From Novosphingobium sp. (GTDB lineage: Bacteria > Pseudomonadota > Alphaproteobacteria > Sphingomonadales > Sphingomonadaceae): a stretch of DNA of 64,000 nucleotides. The first letter of the stretch is position 1. Each line of letters opens with the position of its first letter. The position numbers and the translations under genes are program-made. Below, piece by piece: positions 51,676 to 62,360 of the stretch. Below the pieces are notes generated by a model, which was not told the DNA's origin, did not search any database, and saw only the letters and a program-made list of their open reading frames with translations. The DNA lies in the NCBI RefSeq assembly GCF_027531025.1, contig NZ_JAPZQX010000003.1, positions 600,190-664,189 of the forward strand, given 5' to 3'.

Positions 51676-53991
51676 ATGCGCCAGAAAGAGCTTCGTATTG
51701 CCCTGGTCTGCTATGGCGGCGTTAGCCTGGCGGTCTACATGCATGGCGTTACCAAGGAACTGTGGAAGCTGGCCCGCGCCAGCCGCGCCTTCCTCGCTAG
51801 AGAAGCTGCGCCCGGCAAGGTCGAGGGCGTCTACCTCAAGCTGCTCCAGCAGGTCGAGCAGCAGCACCGCCTGCGGCTGCGCGTCCTTCCCGATATTGTC
51901 GCCGGGGCCAGCGCCGGGGGCATCAACGGCGTGTTCCTGGCCCAGGCGATCCATTCGGGGCAAAGCCTGGAGCCTTTGACCGAGCTGTGGCTGGAACGCG
52001 CCGATGTCGAGGTGCTGATCGACCCGGGCGCTCGGCCATGGTGGCGCTATGCGAAGTTCTGGGCCATGCCACTGGTCTGGTGGATCCTGACCCGCCCCGG
52101 CAACGTGGTCAGCACCAGTGTCGCCCCCGAAACCCGGACCGAGGTACGGACCAAGCTGTCGCGCCTCATTCGCTCGCGGTGGTTCGAGCCGCCGTTCTCG
52201 GGCAGCGGCTTTTCCCGCCTGCTGGCCGAGGCGCTCGATGCCATGGCCGCTGGCCAGACCGAGGCTCCGTTGCTGCCGCCCGGCCACCCGCTCGACCTGT
52301 TCGTCACCGCTACCGATTTCAAGGGCTTTCCCCAGCGGCTGCAGCTGAACAGCCCGGCCGAAGCAGAGGAAAGCGAGCACCGCCTGTCGATCGGGTTCCG
52401 CAGCCGCACGCCGTCAAGGGCCGGGGCACCGCTGGCCCCCTGCCCCGAACTGGTCTTCGCAGCGCGGGCCACGGCGAGCTTTCCGGGCGCTTTCCCTGCG
52501 CTGCAACTGGCCGAACTCGATCGCCTGATGGCCGAGCGACAGGTCGAGTGGTCCAGTCGCACCGCCTTCTTCCGGCGGGTCATGCCCGAACACAGCGCCC
52601 GCGGCGACCTTGACGGGGTGGCGCTGATCGACGGGTCGGTGCTGGTCAACGCGCCATTTGCCGAAGCGATGGGCGTGCTGCGCGATAGGCCGGCCCAACG
52701 CGAGGTCGATCGGCGTTTCGTCTATGTCGATCCCCACCCGGATCGGGTCGGCGGCATGCGCCGCTCCGATCCGCGCGCGCCGGGCTTTTTCTCCGCGATC
52801 TTCGGCTCGCTCTCATCGATCCCGCGCGAGCAGCCGGTGCGCGACAACCTGGAGGCGATTGCCCGCCGCTCTGATCAGTTGAACGAGCTGAAGCGGATGG
52901 TCGAGGCGCTGCGTCCCGAAGTGGAGGCCGAAGTCGAACGCCTGTTCGGCCGCAAACTGCTGTTCGAACAACGCAGCCTGCGCGACTTGACCGCCTGGCG
53001 CGAAAAGGCCCAGGCCGCGGCCGCCGAACGCGCGGGTTATGCCTATCACGGCTATGGCCAGGTCAAGTTCGGGGCGATCCTGCGTGACCTGGCCGATACG
53101 ATCGAGGCGGCCGCACCCGATGCCCTGCGTGGCGGCAGCGAGGCGATTGTCCGGCACCTGACCGGCTGGCTTGCGACCTGCGGGCTCGACCATCTCGCCA
53201 CGCTGAAGGGTGGCGCAACCACCGAGGCCGTCGCCTTCTTCCGCGAACATGACCTCGGCTATCGCATCCGCCGCCTGCGACACCTCGCCCGCCGCCTGTC
53301 GGAAGACTGGGACGATATCGACCGGCAATATCCGCTGGCGCGCGAGGATGCGCGCGAAGCGGTCTATCGGGCGCTGGGCCTCTACTTCGAGCGGGAATCG
53401 GCTGCCTTCCTCGGCGACGACTTCCCCGACATCGCCCGGCAGATCGACCGCGATCCCGCACAGGTGCTGGCGGCCATCGCCGCGCGTCGGGAACTTGTAG
53501 CGCTTGACCGCACGGTGGACGAGGCCCTGGCGGCGGCGCTGCGTCCCCTGCCCAGGGAACTACGGCGCCGGGTACTGCTGACCTACCTGGGCTTCCCGTT
53601 CTACGACACGGTCACCCTGCCCTTGCTGGGGGGCGAGAACATCAACGAGCTGGATCCGGCCAAGGTTGATCGCATATCGCCCGACGACTGCAATTCGATC
53701 CGCACCGGCGGCGCCAGCGCGACCCTGCGCGGGGTTGAATTCTACAACTTCGGGGCCTTCTTCAGCCGCGCCTATCGCGAGAACGATTACCTGTGGGGCC
53801 GCCTCCACGGGACCGAGCGGATGCTTGACCTGGTTGCCTCGGCCCTGCCCACGGGCAGCCTGTTCGATCCTGCCGACCTCGCTGCGCTCAAACGCGAGGC
53901 CTTCCTCGCGATCCTTGATGAAGAGGCCGAGCGGCTGACGATCGATCCCGGACTCGTGTCGGGAATCCGGGCGGAAGTATTGAAAAGCTAA
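51676..53991 (+). CDS. Large patatin-like phospholipase
   Basis: A 771-residue patatin-domain protein. The oxyanion loop CYGGVSLAVYMHG (12-24) and nucleophile elbow GASAGG (77-82, S79) are followed by the catalytic aspartate D319 in LIDGSVLVNAP, where DGS replaces the more common DGG. After about residue 420 a long helical domain of about 350 residues continues, matching the DUF3376-bearing patatins of actinobacteria and proteobacteria. No signal peptide is visible. ATG at 51676 was preferred to upstream in-frame starts that overlap radA. It presumably hydrolyses acyl lipids. Its stop overlaps the convergent gene by 4 bp. Confidence 0.87.
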   Translation: MRQKELRIALVCYGGVSLAVYMHGVTKELWKLARASRAFLAREAAPGKVEGVYLKLLQQVEQQHRLRLRVLPDIVAGASAGGINGVFLAQAIHSGQSLEPLTELWLERADVEVLIDPGARPWWRYAKFWAMPLVWWILTRPGNVVSTSVAPETRTEVRTKLSRLIRSRWFEPPFSGSGFSRLLAEALDAMAAGQTEAPLLPPGHPLDLFVTATDFKGFPQRLQLNSPAEAEESEHRLSIGFRSRTPSRAGAPLAPCPELVFAARATASFPGAFPALQLAELDRLMAERQVEWSSRTAFFRRVMPEHSARGDLDGVALIDGSVLVNAPFAEAMGVLRDRPAQREVDRRFVYVDPHPDRVGGMRRSDPRAPGFFSAIFGSLSSIPREQPVRDNLEAIARRSDQLNELKRMVEALRPEVEAEVERLFGRKLLFEQRSLRDLTAWREKAQAAAAERAGYAYHGYGQVKFGAILRDLADTIEAAAPDALRGGSEAIVRHLTGWLATCGLDHLATLKGGATTEAVAFFREHDLGYRIRRLRHLARRLSEDWDDIDRQYPLAREDAREAVYRALGLYFERESAAFLGDDFPDIARQIDRDPAQVLAAIAARRELVALDRTVDEALAAALRPLPRELRRRVLLTYLGFPFYDTVTLPLLGGENINELDPAKVDRISPDDCNSIRTGGASATLRGVEFYNFGAFFSRAYRENDYLWGRLHGTERMLDLVASALPTGSLFDPADLAALKREAFLAILDEEAERLTIDPGLVSGIRAEVLKS

Positions 53992-54896
53992 TGCTTGTGG
54001 GGCTTGGGCCCCGTGGCATCGAGGCTGATCCAGATCGCTTTCACAAAGGCATCGGCGGAGATGAAGGCCTTTGCCTTTTCCATCGGCTTCAGCGGATTGT
54101 CAGGCAGCACGGCATCCAGCGTCTGCCCCTTGGCCTTGCGCTGGCGGATCTGATCCACTGCCCCGGCGATCATTTCGCGCCAGGCAATCAGATCAGCCTG
54201 GGTGCCAACCGGGCCGTGGCCGGGGATCACCTTGGTCTGCGGGTTGGTGACCTTGATCAGGTGATCGAGCGTGTGGATCAGGTGCAGCACGTTGCCGCCC
54301 GAATTGGTGTCGACGAAGGGGAAGCCCTGCCCGTTCATCATCAGGTCGCCGGTGTGGAGGACATTGGCCTTGCGCCAGTACAGCGCCGTGTCGCCATCGG
54401 TGTGCCCGCCATGGGTGCTGATTGCGTCGATCCGGTCACCATTGAGGTGGAAGCTGACCCCGTTCTGATAGGTGACGACGGGTAGCGTCGCGGGCGACGC
54501 GGGCGGGACGGCGGCAACCCCCGCGGTCGCTCCGCTCACCATCCGCACCCGCACGTTCTCATGGGCGAAGATCGTCACCCCGGCCTTGCCGAGGTTCTCG
54601 TTCCCGCCGGTATGGTCGAAATGCCAATGGGTGTTGACCAGGTACTTGACCGGTTTGGCGCCGAGCCCGGCAACAGCGGCCAGTATCTTGTCAGTCAGCG
54701 GCGCGAACTGATCGTCGATCAGGACCGAACCATCCTCGCCATAGGACAAGCCGATGTTCCCACCTGCGCCGAACAGCACGGCAACGCCCGGTGCCACGAC
54801 CTCAGTCTTGATCTGAACCTTGCTGAAATCGGGGGCTTGGGCAGCAGCAGGAACACTGATGGCAAAGACTGCGGCGGCGGAAACGACAAGGCGCAT
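53988..54896 (-). CDS. Exported metallo-beta-lactamase-fold hydrolase
   Basis: A 302-residue protein with signal peptide (MRLVVSAAAVFAISVPAAAQA, cleavage near residue 20). The metal motif THWHFDHTGGNE, later HGGHTDGDT and IPGHGPVG, are the conserved zinc ligands. It resembles the cyclase/SoxH-like periplasmic branch of the metallo-beta-lactamase fold rather than true beta-lactamases. AGAGGA precedes the ATG at 54896. Substrate unknown. Convergent with the patatin gene, their stops sharing CTAA. Confidence 0.88.
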   Translation of the reverse strand: MRLVVSAAAVFAISVPAAAQAPDFSKVQIKTEVVAPGVAVLFGAGGNIGLSYGEDGSVLIDDQFAPLTDKILAAVAGLGAKPVKYLVNTHWHFDHTGGNENLGKAGVTIFAHENVRVRMVSGATAGVAAVPPASPATLPVVTYQNGVSFHLNGDRIDAISTHGGHTDGDTALYWRKANVLHTGDLMMNGQGFPFVDTNSGGNVLHLIHTLDHLIKVTNPQTKVIPGHGPVGTQADLIAWREMIAGAVDQIRQRKAKGQTLDAVLPDNPLKPMEKAKAFISADAFVKAIWISLDATGPKPHKH

Positions 54897-54943
54897 GATC
54901 AATCCTCTCTGCTCATGTGGGCAAGAGGACTGCGCCCGCCACC

Positions 54944-56074
54944 TCAATCGGTCAAGTCGTTCCAGGCTTCCTTCAGCCGGTCGAAAAAGCCCTTGGACTG
55001 CGGGCATTCATCACCGGTTTCGGTTTCTTGCAGTTCGCGCAGCAGTTCCTTCTGGCGGGCAGTCAGTTTGGTCGGTGTTTCGACCATGATTTCCATGACG
55101 AGATCGCCGCGGCCGCGCCCTTGCAGCACCGGCATCCCGGCGCCGCGTCGGCGTAGCTGTTTGCCCGATTGGATCCCGGCGGGGATCGGCACGGTGTGGC
55201 GCTCGCCATCGATCCCGGGCAGTTCGATCTCGCCGCCCAGGGCCGCGGTGGTGAATGTGATCGGCACGCGGGTCAGCAAAGTGGTTCCGTCGCGCTCGAA
55301 CACCGGGTGGCGGCGAACGTGGACGAAGATGTAAAGGTCGCCGGGGGGGGCGCCGAACGGTCCCGCCTCGCCCTTGCCGCCCATGCGGAGCCGCGTGCCG
55401 GTATCGACACCGGGGGGAATGGTCACGTCCAGCTTCTGCGCCTGGTCAACGCGGCCTTCGCCACCGCATTTGCGGCAGGGCTTTTCAATCACCTCACCCC
55501 GACCGTGGCAGGTCGGGCAGGTGCGCTCGACCATAAAGAAGCCTTGCTGCGCGCGGACCTGGCCGTGGCCACCGCACAGGTTGCAGCGCCGCGTTCCGGT
55601 GCCGGGTTCGGCCCCCGAACCGCCGCAGGGATCGCAAGCCGCTGCCACCTCGATCTCGATCTGCGCCTGCTTGCCGTTGAAGGCATCTTCCAGGCTGATT
55701 TCCATGTCATAGCGCAGGTCCGCGCCGCGCCGGGCCTGCTGCCGCCCGCCACCGCCAAAGGCGCTGCCGAAGATCGTTTCGAAGATATCGCCCAGGTCGG
55801 AAAAGCCACCGCCGCCTGCGCCACCGCCGCCACCAGGGCCGCCGTTCTGGAACGCGGCATGGCCAAACCGGTCATAAGCGGCGCGCTTTTGCGGATCCTT
55901 CAGGCAATCATAAGCCTGGCTGATCGCCTTGAACTTGGCCTCGGCCTCGGCATCGCCGGGGTTGCGGTCCGGATGGAACCGCATGGCCAGCTTGCGATAG
56001 GACGATTTGATCGTCGCATCGTCGGCCGTCCGCTCAACCTCGAGCAATTCGTAATAGTCGATCTCGGCAGACAT
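54944..56074 (-). CDS. dnaJ: Chaperone DnaJ
   Basis: A 376-residue Hsp40 co-chaperone. J domain with HPD at 34-36 ([10 protein letters not shown]), Gly/Phe-rich region ([13 protein letters not shown]), four zinc repeats ([32 protein letters not shown]), and the C-terminal substrate-binding domains. The start at 56074 ([11 protein letters not shown]) is preferred over 56086 because GGGGGA lies at suitable distance. It stimulates DnaK ATPase with GrpE. It follows dnaK with a palindromic repeat element in the 112-bp gap. Confidence 0.96.
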   Translation of the reverse strand: MSAEIDYYELLEVERTADDATIKSSYRKLAMRFHPDRNPGDAEAEAKFKAISQAYDCLKDPQKRAAYDRFGHAAFQNGGPGGGGGAGGGGFSDLGDIFETIFGSAFGGGGRQQARRGADLRYDMEISLEDAFNGKQAQIEIEVAAACDPCGGSGAEPGTGTRRCNLCGGHGQVRAQQGFFMVERTCPTCHGRGEVIEKPCRKCGGEGRVDQAQKLDVTIPPGVDTGTRLRMGGKGEAGPFGAPPGDLYIFVHVRRHPVFERDGTTLLTRVPITFTTAALGGEIELPGIDGERHTVPIPAGIQSGKQLRRRGAGMPVLQGRGRGDLVMEIMVETPTKLTARQKELLRELQETETGDECPQSKGFFDRLKEAWNDLTD

Positions 56075-56096
56075 CACGTCCCCCATTCAAACCACT

Positions 56097-56168
56097 TGTC
56101 ACCCCCGCGAACGCGGGGGCCCATGGCGCAAGGTCTGACCATGGGCTCCCGCTTTCGCGGGAATGACA
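56097..56168. repeat. REP-like palindromic element between dnaK and dnaJ
   Basis: A 72-bp element bounded by TGTCA (56097-56101) and TGACA (56164-56168). Inside are hairpin CCCCCGCG-CGCGGGGG (56102-56119), the pair GCCCATGG/CCATGGGC (56119-56126, 56139-56146), and TCCCGC-TTTC-GCGGGA (56147-56162). This nested cruciform resembles intergenic palindromes common in alphaproteobacteria, including sphingomonads. It could stabilise the upstream dnaK transcript or attenuate dnaJ. No second copy was noticed in the window. Confidence 0.7.
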
Positions 56169-56186
56169 AGCTGCGTTTGTCGTGCC

Positions 56187-58112
<1,926 letters not shown>

Positions 58113-58202
58113 ACTGTTGCCCATCCTTAGGTCATATTCTGGACACCGCTTCTGCACCCTCCCAGTCCCGGCAAGGGCGCCCTGCGGCTCGTTGACGCTG
58201 GC

Positions 58203-58231
58203 GATATAGGTGCGGTTTTGCTTGGCACAAG
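58203..58231 (-). promoter_or_regulatory. Candidate sigma-32 (RpoH) promoter of dnaK
   Basis: On the minus strand CTTGTG (58226-58231) is separated by 15 bp from CCTATATC (58203-58210), close to the alphaproteobacterial RpoH pattern CTTG-N16-18-CYTATnT. It lies about 90 bp upstream of the dnaK ATG. No CIRCE operator is present around it. Confidence 0.55.
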
Positions 58232-58291
58232 GGCAACGCGGGATTAGGCAAGCGCCCGTCTCCAACCCGTTGATTTCAGAAAAGGTCCGAC

Positions 58292-58792
58292 ATGAAGCGC
58301 CTTGCCGCCCTGCTGCTTATCGCCGCCCTCCCCCTCGCCGCCTGCGGCCAGCAGGCGGAACAACCGGCCGCCGCGCCAGAGGCCAAGCCGGGGCTGGCGC
58401 TCAATGACGGTCGGCTGGTGCTGCCCGCAGTGAAAGGCAATCCGGCCGGCGGCTATTTCACCCTCGTCAACGGCGGGGACAAGGTGGTGACACTCGCCGC
58501 CGTGACCGTAACCGGCGCGGCGCGGGCCGAAATGCATGAAACGGTGGGCGAAGCCATGTCGCCGATCGCCAAGCTGGAACTGAAGCCCGCCGAAACCGTG
58601 GAATTCAAGCCCGGCGGCAAACACGTGATGGCCTTTGAACTCGATCCCTCACTGGCCCCCGGCGGCAAGACCGAAATCACCCTGACCTTCGAAGGCGGCG
58701 ACAAGCTCTCGGCCCCGCTCAAGCTCGAAGCGCGCGGTGCGGCGGCGATGGTGCACATGGAAGGGATGGACCACTCGGAGCACGCGAACTGA
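58292..58792 (+). CDS. Copper chaperone PCu(A)C lipoprotein
   Basis: A 166-residue exported protein. The signal peptide ends in lipobox LAAC (C18), so it is an outer- or inner-membrane lipoprotein. The PCu(A)C domain carries the ligand set H-x10-M-x21-H-x-[10 protein letters not shown] and KHVM. A Met/His-rich tail ([12 protein letters not shown]) adds further potential copper ligands. Family members deliver Cu(I) to cytochrome oxidase or help copper handling. It is divergent from dnaK, on the other strand. Confidence 0.92.
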   Translation: MKRLAALLLIAALPLAACGQQAEQPAAAPEAKPGLALNDGRLVLPAVKGNPAGGYFTLVNGGDKVVTLAAVTVTGAARAEMHETVGEAMSPIAKLELKPAETVEFKPGGKHVMAFELDPSLAPGGKTEITLTFEGGDKLSAPLKLEARGAAAMVHMEGMDHSEHAN

Positions 58793-58797
58793 GCGGG

Positions 58798-59286
58798 CTG
58801 GAGTCAGCCCACGCCTGCCCGGTCGGCGGCGAACGACCGCTGACCGCGGGTGAAGTAGCACTGGTCCGCTCGGTCTTTGGCGCGACGGTGGATTGCGGCC
58901 CGGTCCGCATCCGCCGCCGCCGCTGGTTCCCGCTGCAACCGCGCCGGGTGACCATGGCGCCGATGGGGCACCTGCACTTTCACCCGCGCTCAGACAGCTA
59001 TTGCGATGATTTCGCGGCGGCCGACCTCAACCTGCAAGGCCACTTCATCCACGAGATGACCCACGTCTGGCAGTTTCAGACCCGCGGGCGCTGGCACCTG
59101 ATCCTGCGTCGGCACCCGTTTTGCCGTTATGATTATGCGCTGAAGCCGGGCTGGCCGCTGGAACGCTATGGTATCGAACAGCAGGCCGAGATCGTGCGGC
59201 ATGCGTTCCTGATACGACAAGGCGCGCGGATCGCCGGTATGGCCGATCCGCGCGCCTATCGTGATCTTGTCAACTTCGGCGGTTAG
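58798..59286 (+). CDS. Zincin-like protein with HEMTH motif ('vgr-related' family)
   Basis: About 162 residues. The motif HEMTHVWQ has HExxH spacing of a zinc metallopeptidase, and an HFHP-like segment and a later EQQAEIV may supply further ligands. Sphingomonads carry homologues labelled 'vgr related protein', as recalled; the label has no functional support. The conserved region begins at RPLTAGEVALVRSVFGATVD, upstream of the first GTG (58888), so the true start is probably CTG at 58798 or 58840. No ATG exists upstream in frame before the previous gene. The start is uncertain. Last 4 bp overlap the convergent grpE. Confidence 0.65.
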   Translation: MESAHACPVGGERPLTAGEVALVRSVFGATVDCGPVRIRRRRWFPLQPRRVTMAPMGHLHFHPRSDSYCDDFAAADLNLQGHFIHEMTHVWQFQTRGRWHLILRRHPFCRYDYALKPGWPLERYGIEQQAEIVRHAFLIRQGARIAGMADPRAYRDLVNFGG

Positions 59287-59849
59287 TCAGGCTTCTTCGC
59301 CACCGCCACCATCGCCGGGCGCAGCAGGCGGTCCTTGATCATGTAGCCGGCCTGCAATTCCTGGATCACCGTGCCGGGCGCAGCCTCGGCATGGGGGACT
59401 TCAAGCATGGCCTGATGCTGGTTGGGGTCGAGCGGCAGGCCGACTGCGGCGATGCGGCTGATGCCGTGGAGGCCGAACACCTTGTCCAGCTCGCGGCCCG
59501 TAGCTTCCAGCCCGGCGACCAGGTTCTTCAGCTTCTCGTCCTCGCGCAGTTCGGCGGGGATCGCATCGAGCGCGCGGGCCAGGTTGTCGGACACCGACAG
59601 GATATCGCGGGCAAAGCCGGTCGCGGCATAGGCCCGCGCATCGGCGATGTCCTTTTCAAGGCGGCGGCGCACGTTCTGCGTTTCGGCCTTGGCGTAAAGC
59701 ACTTCCTGCTTCGCCATTTCGAGGTCCTCGCGCAGCCGGTCGAGCGCTTCGCCCAGCTTGTCGGTCTCGTGATCGAGCAGTTCGTCCGGCACTCCGGCCA
59801 GTTCGGCTTCCACCGCGGGATCGCCCTGCGGCTTGCTATCGTCAGTCAT
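59283..59849 (-). CDS. grpE: Nucleotide exchange factor GrpE
   Basis: A 188-residue DnaK nucleotide-exchange factor. The N-terminal long helix (about 35-90, coiled coil ALDRLREDLEMAKQEVLYAKAE in parts; then NVRRRLEKDIADARAYA) is followed by the beta-rich head with DPNQHQAMLEVPHAEAAPGTV and GYMIKDRLLRPAMVAV. Length is normal. It follows hrcA by 17 bp, forming the hrcA-grpE heat-shock pair; dnaK-dnaJ lie 1.1 kb away on the same strand. Confidence 0.95.
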   Translation of the reverse strand: MTDDSKPQGDPAVEAELAGVPDELLDHETDKLGEALDRLREDLEMAKQEVLYAKAETQNVRRRLEKDIADARAYAATGFARDILSVSDNLARALDAIPAELREDEKLKNLVAGLEATGRELDKVFGLHGISRIAAVGLPLDPNQHQAMLEVPHAEAAPGTVIQELQAGYMIKDRLLRPAMVAVAKKPD

Positions 59850-59866
59850 GTCAAAAGAAACCCGTC

Positions 59867-60928
59867 TTATCCGATCAGCTTGCCCATCGCCCCCATGCGG
59901 GACAGCGTCTGGGCCGTGAAATCCACCATGGGGACTAGCCGCGCATAATTCAACCGCGTCGGCCCGATAACCCCCACCACGCCGACCACCCGGCCATCGC
60001 GATCGCGATAGGGCGAGGCGATCACGGACGAGCCTGACAGCGCGAACAGCCGGTTCTCCGCCCCGATGAAAATGCGGGTCGCCTCGGCCTCACGCGCGGC
60101 GTCAAGCAGCTCGGCGACCGACTGCTTGTTCTCCAGATCGTCAAGCAACTGCCTCACTCGCTCGATATCGCCAAGGGCGCCCTCGTCGAGCAGGTTGGCC
60201 TGGCCGCGCACGATCAGCACCGGGCGGCGCAGCGCATCCTCGCTCCAAACCGCTAGCCCCCGTTCGACCAAATCGCGACTGGCGGCATCAAGCGCCGAGC
60301 GGCCCGAAGCAACCTCCATCCGGATCGCCCGCACCGCTTCCGGCAGCGTCCGCCCGCCAAGATGCGCCGAAATGTAATTCGAGGCCTGCTCCAACGCCCT
60401 CGGCGGCAGGCCCGGCGGCAGATCGACCACCCGGTTCTCGACCGAGCCATCGGCCCCGACCAGCACGGCCAGTGCCCGGTCAGTCGCCAGCGGGACCAGT
60501 TGCAGGTGAGCAAGGCGCGGCTCGCGGCGCGGGACCATCACCACCCCGGCAGCCGAGGACAGGCTGGACAGCAGGGCCGAGGTCGCCTCCAGCGCGGCTT
60601 CAACCGGCCCAGGCTGGGCCAGGCGGCTTTCGATCGCGGCGCGTTCCTCGGCCGTTGGTTCGGCCACTTGCATCATCCCGTCGACGAACAGGCGCAGGCC
60701 GCTTTCGGTTGGCAAACGGCCCGCGCTGGTATGCGGCGCGGCGAGCAGGCCCAGGCTTTCCAGCTCGTGCAGGACCGAACGGATCGAGGCGGGCGACAGG
60801 TTGAGCGCGCCGGCGCTGGCCAGCGTCTTCGAGCCGACCGCCTGTCCGGTGGCCAGATAGCCTTCCACCACGAGGCGGAAGATATCGCGGGCGCGGGTCG
60901 TCAGTTCGGTTATCGGCGGGGTGGACAT
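59867..60928 (-). CDS. hrcA: Heat-inducible transcription repressor HrcA
   Basis: A 353-residue repressor with N-terminal winged helix (RARDIFRLVVEGYLATGQAVGSKTL, in parts) and HTSAGRLPTESGLRLFVD, plus C-terminal GAENRLFALSGSSVI and GVVGVIGPTRLNYARLV. HrcA classically binds CIRCE (TTAGCACTC-N9-GAGTGCTAA) and is helped by GroEL. No CIRCE is visible within this window, so its target is probably groESL elsewhere. GGGAAG precedes the ATG. Confidence 0.95.
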   Translation of the reverse strand: MSTPPITELTTRARDIFRLVVEGYLATGQAVGSKTLASAGALNLSPASIRSVLHELESLGLLAAPHTSAGRLPTESGLRLFVDGMMQVAEPTAEERAAIESRLAQPGPVEAALEATSALLSSLSSAAGVVMVPRREPRLAHLQLVPLATDRALAVLVGADGSVENRVVDLPPGLPPRALEQASNYISAHLGGRTLPEAVRAIRMEVASGRSALDAASRDLVERGLAVWSEDALRRPVLIVRGQANLLDEGALGDIERVRQLLDDLENKQSVAELLDAAREAEATRIFIGAENRLFALSGSSVIASPYRDRDGRVVGVVGVIGPTRLNYARLVPMVDFTAQTLSRMGAMGKLIG

Positions 60929-60937
60929 CGCTTCCCT

Positions 60938-60970
60938 AATGTAAAGCCTGGGCTTGCAGCCTCAAGCCCA
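60938..60970 (-). promoter_or_regulatory. Candidate hrcA promoter with 8-bp inverted repeat
   Basis: TTGAGG (60960-60965, minus) and TACATT (60938-60943) are 16 bp apart and 10 bp upstream of the hrcA ATG. They overlap the perfect repeat TGGGCTTG-N6-CAAGCCCA (60949-60970). The CTTGAG hexamer also suits RpoH. The repeat might bind a regulator of the divergent hrcA and rph genes. Confidence 0.4.
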
Positions 60971-61008
60971 ATGCGCCTAACGCGGCGCGAAACCTAATGG
61001 AGATTATC

Positions 61009-61725
61009 ATGCGACCTTCCGGCCGCGCGCCCGACGAGATGCGCGCCATCAGCTTCGAGCCGCACTTTACCAAGCACGCCGAAGGATCGGTGCTCGTCAG
61101 CTTTGGCCACACCAAGGTGATCTGCACCGCCTCGGTCGAAGAGCGTGTGCCGCCGTTCATGCGCGGCAAGGGCGAAGGCTGGGTCACGGCGGAATACTCG
61201 ATGCTGCCCCGCGCCACGCATACCCGTGGCAGCCGCGAGGCGGCCAAGGGCAAGCAATCGGGCCGTACCCAGGAAATCCAGCGACTGATCGGCCGCAGCT
61301 TGCGCGCCGTGACTGACCTCAAGGCCCTGGGCGAGCGCCAGATTACCCTCGACTGCGACGTGATCCAGGCCGATGGCGGCACCCGCACCGCCGCCATTTC
61401 CGGTGCCTGGGTGGCGCTGCGCCTGGCGGTCGATGGACTGATCAAGCAGGGCCTGATTACCGGCGATCCGCTGCCGCGCAAGGTCGCGGCGGTGAGCTGC
61501 GGGATCTTCAAGGGCAACCCGGTGCTCGACCTTGATTACGACGAGGATTCGTCCGCCGATGCCGATGCCAACTTCGTCCTGATCGAAGGCGGCCAGATTG
61601 CCGAAGTCCAGGCTACGGCCGAAGGCGCGACCTATGACGAGGAAGGCCTGCTGCGGCTGCTGCGTCTCGCCCGGATCGGCTGCAACGCGATCTTTGCGGC
61701 GCAGGACAAGGCTGTCGGCAAGTGA
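61009..61725 (+). CDS. rph: Ribonuclease PH
   Basis: A 238-residue phosphorolytic 3'-5' exonuclease that trims tRNA 3' ends and other RNAs. [12 protein letters not shown] start, [19 protein letters not shown], and [18 protein letters not shown] are conserved, as is the phosphate-binding TRTAAI segment. Catalytic and hexamer-interface residues appear intact. ATG at 61009 has GGAGA at the right spacing; the ATG 12 bp upstream is not preferred. GTG of rdgB overlaps the stop. Divergent from hrcA. Confidence 0.96.
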   Translation: MRPSGRAPDEMRAISFEPHFTKHAEGSVLVSFGHTKVICTASVEERVPPFMRGKGEGWVTAEYSMLPRATHTRGSREAAKGKQSGRTQEIQRLIGRSLRAVTDLKALGERQITLDCDVIQADGGTRTAAISGAWVALRLAVDGLIKQGLITGDPLPRKVAAVSCGIFKGNPVLDLDYDEDSSADADANFVLIEGGQIAEVQATAEGATYDEEGLLRLLRLARIGCNAIFAAQDKAVGK

Positions 61726-62351
61726 CGAAGCGACTGGGCGGCGAAACCCTGGTGATTGCCACGCACAATGCGGGCAAGCTCAAGGAGATCTCCGCCCTGC
61801 TCGCGCCCTATGGGCTGAACTGCATTTCCGCCGGTTCACTGGGCCTGCCCGAACCGGCGGAAACCGGCACGACCTTTGCCGAGAACGCGATGATAAAGGC
61901 GCGGGCGGCGGCCGAGGGTTCGGGCCTTCCGGCATTGGCCGACGATTCCGGTCTGTGCGTCAATGCCCTCGGCGGTCGGCCCGGCGTCTACACTGCCGAC
62001 TGGGCGGAACGGCAGTGGTTCGAAGGCCCGGCCGGGCGCGACTGGTACATGGCGATGGGCAAGGTGGAAGGCCTGTTGCAGGAGCTTGGCCCCGACACCG
62101 ATCGGTCGTGCCACTTCGCCTGCGTCCTTGCCATCGCCTGGCCGGACGGGGACAGCGCGGTCTATGAAGGACGCGCCAATGGCACCCTCACCTGGCCGCC
62201 GCGCGGCAAGCTGGGCTTCGGTTACGATCCGGTCTTTGTCCCGCTGGGCGACACCCGCACCTTTGCCGAGCATGACCCGGCGGAAAAGCACGCGATCAGC
62301 CACCGCGCCGATGCCTTTGCCAAGCTGGTCGCGGAGCAGTTTGGCGCGTAA
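61722..62351 (+). CDS. rdgB: Non-canonical purine NTP pyrophosphatase (RdgB/HAM1)
   Basis: A 209-residue house-cleaning enzyme removing dITP, dXTP and ITP. N-terminal [32 protein letters not shown], and [20 protein letters not shown] with the metal-binding acidic residues, plus [10 protein letters not shown], match the family. The start is GTG at 61722 within the rph stop (AAGTGA). It shares function with mazG (nucleotide pool sanitation) at 29 kb. Next is hemW, 9 bp downstream. Confidence 0.96.
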   Translation: MTKRLGGETLVIATHNAGKLKEISALLAPYGLNCISAGSLGLPEPAETGTTFAENAMIKARAAAEGSGLPALADDSGLCVNALGGRPGVYTADWAERQWFEGPAGRDWYMAMGKVEGLLQELGPDTDRSCHFACVLAIAWPDGDSAVYEGRANGTLTWPPRGKLGFGYDPVFVPLGDTRTFAEHDPAEKHAISHRADAFAKLVAEQFGA

Positions 62352-62360
62352 GACGCCCGC

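Noticed and set aside
60929..61008. CIRCE operator between hrcA and rph
   Set aside because: The perfect 8-bp repeat TGGGCTTG-N6-CAAGCCCA does not match TTAGCACTC-N9-GAGTGCTAA.
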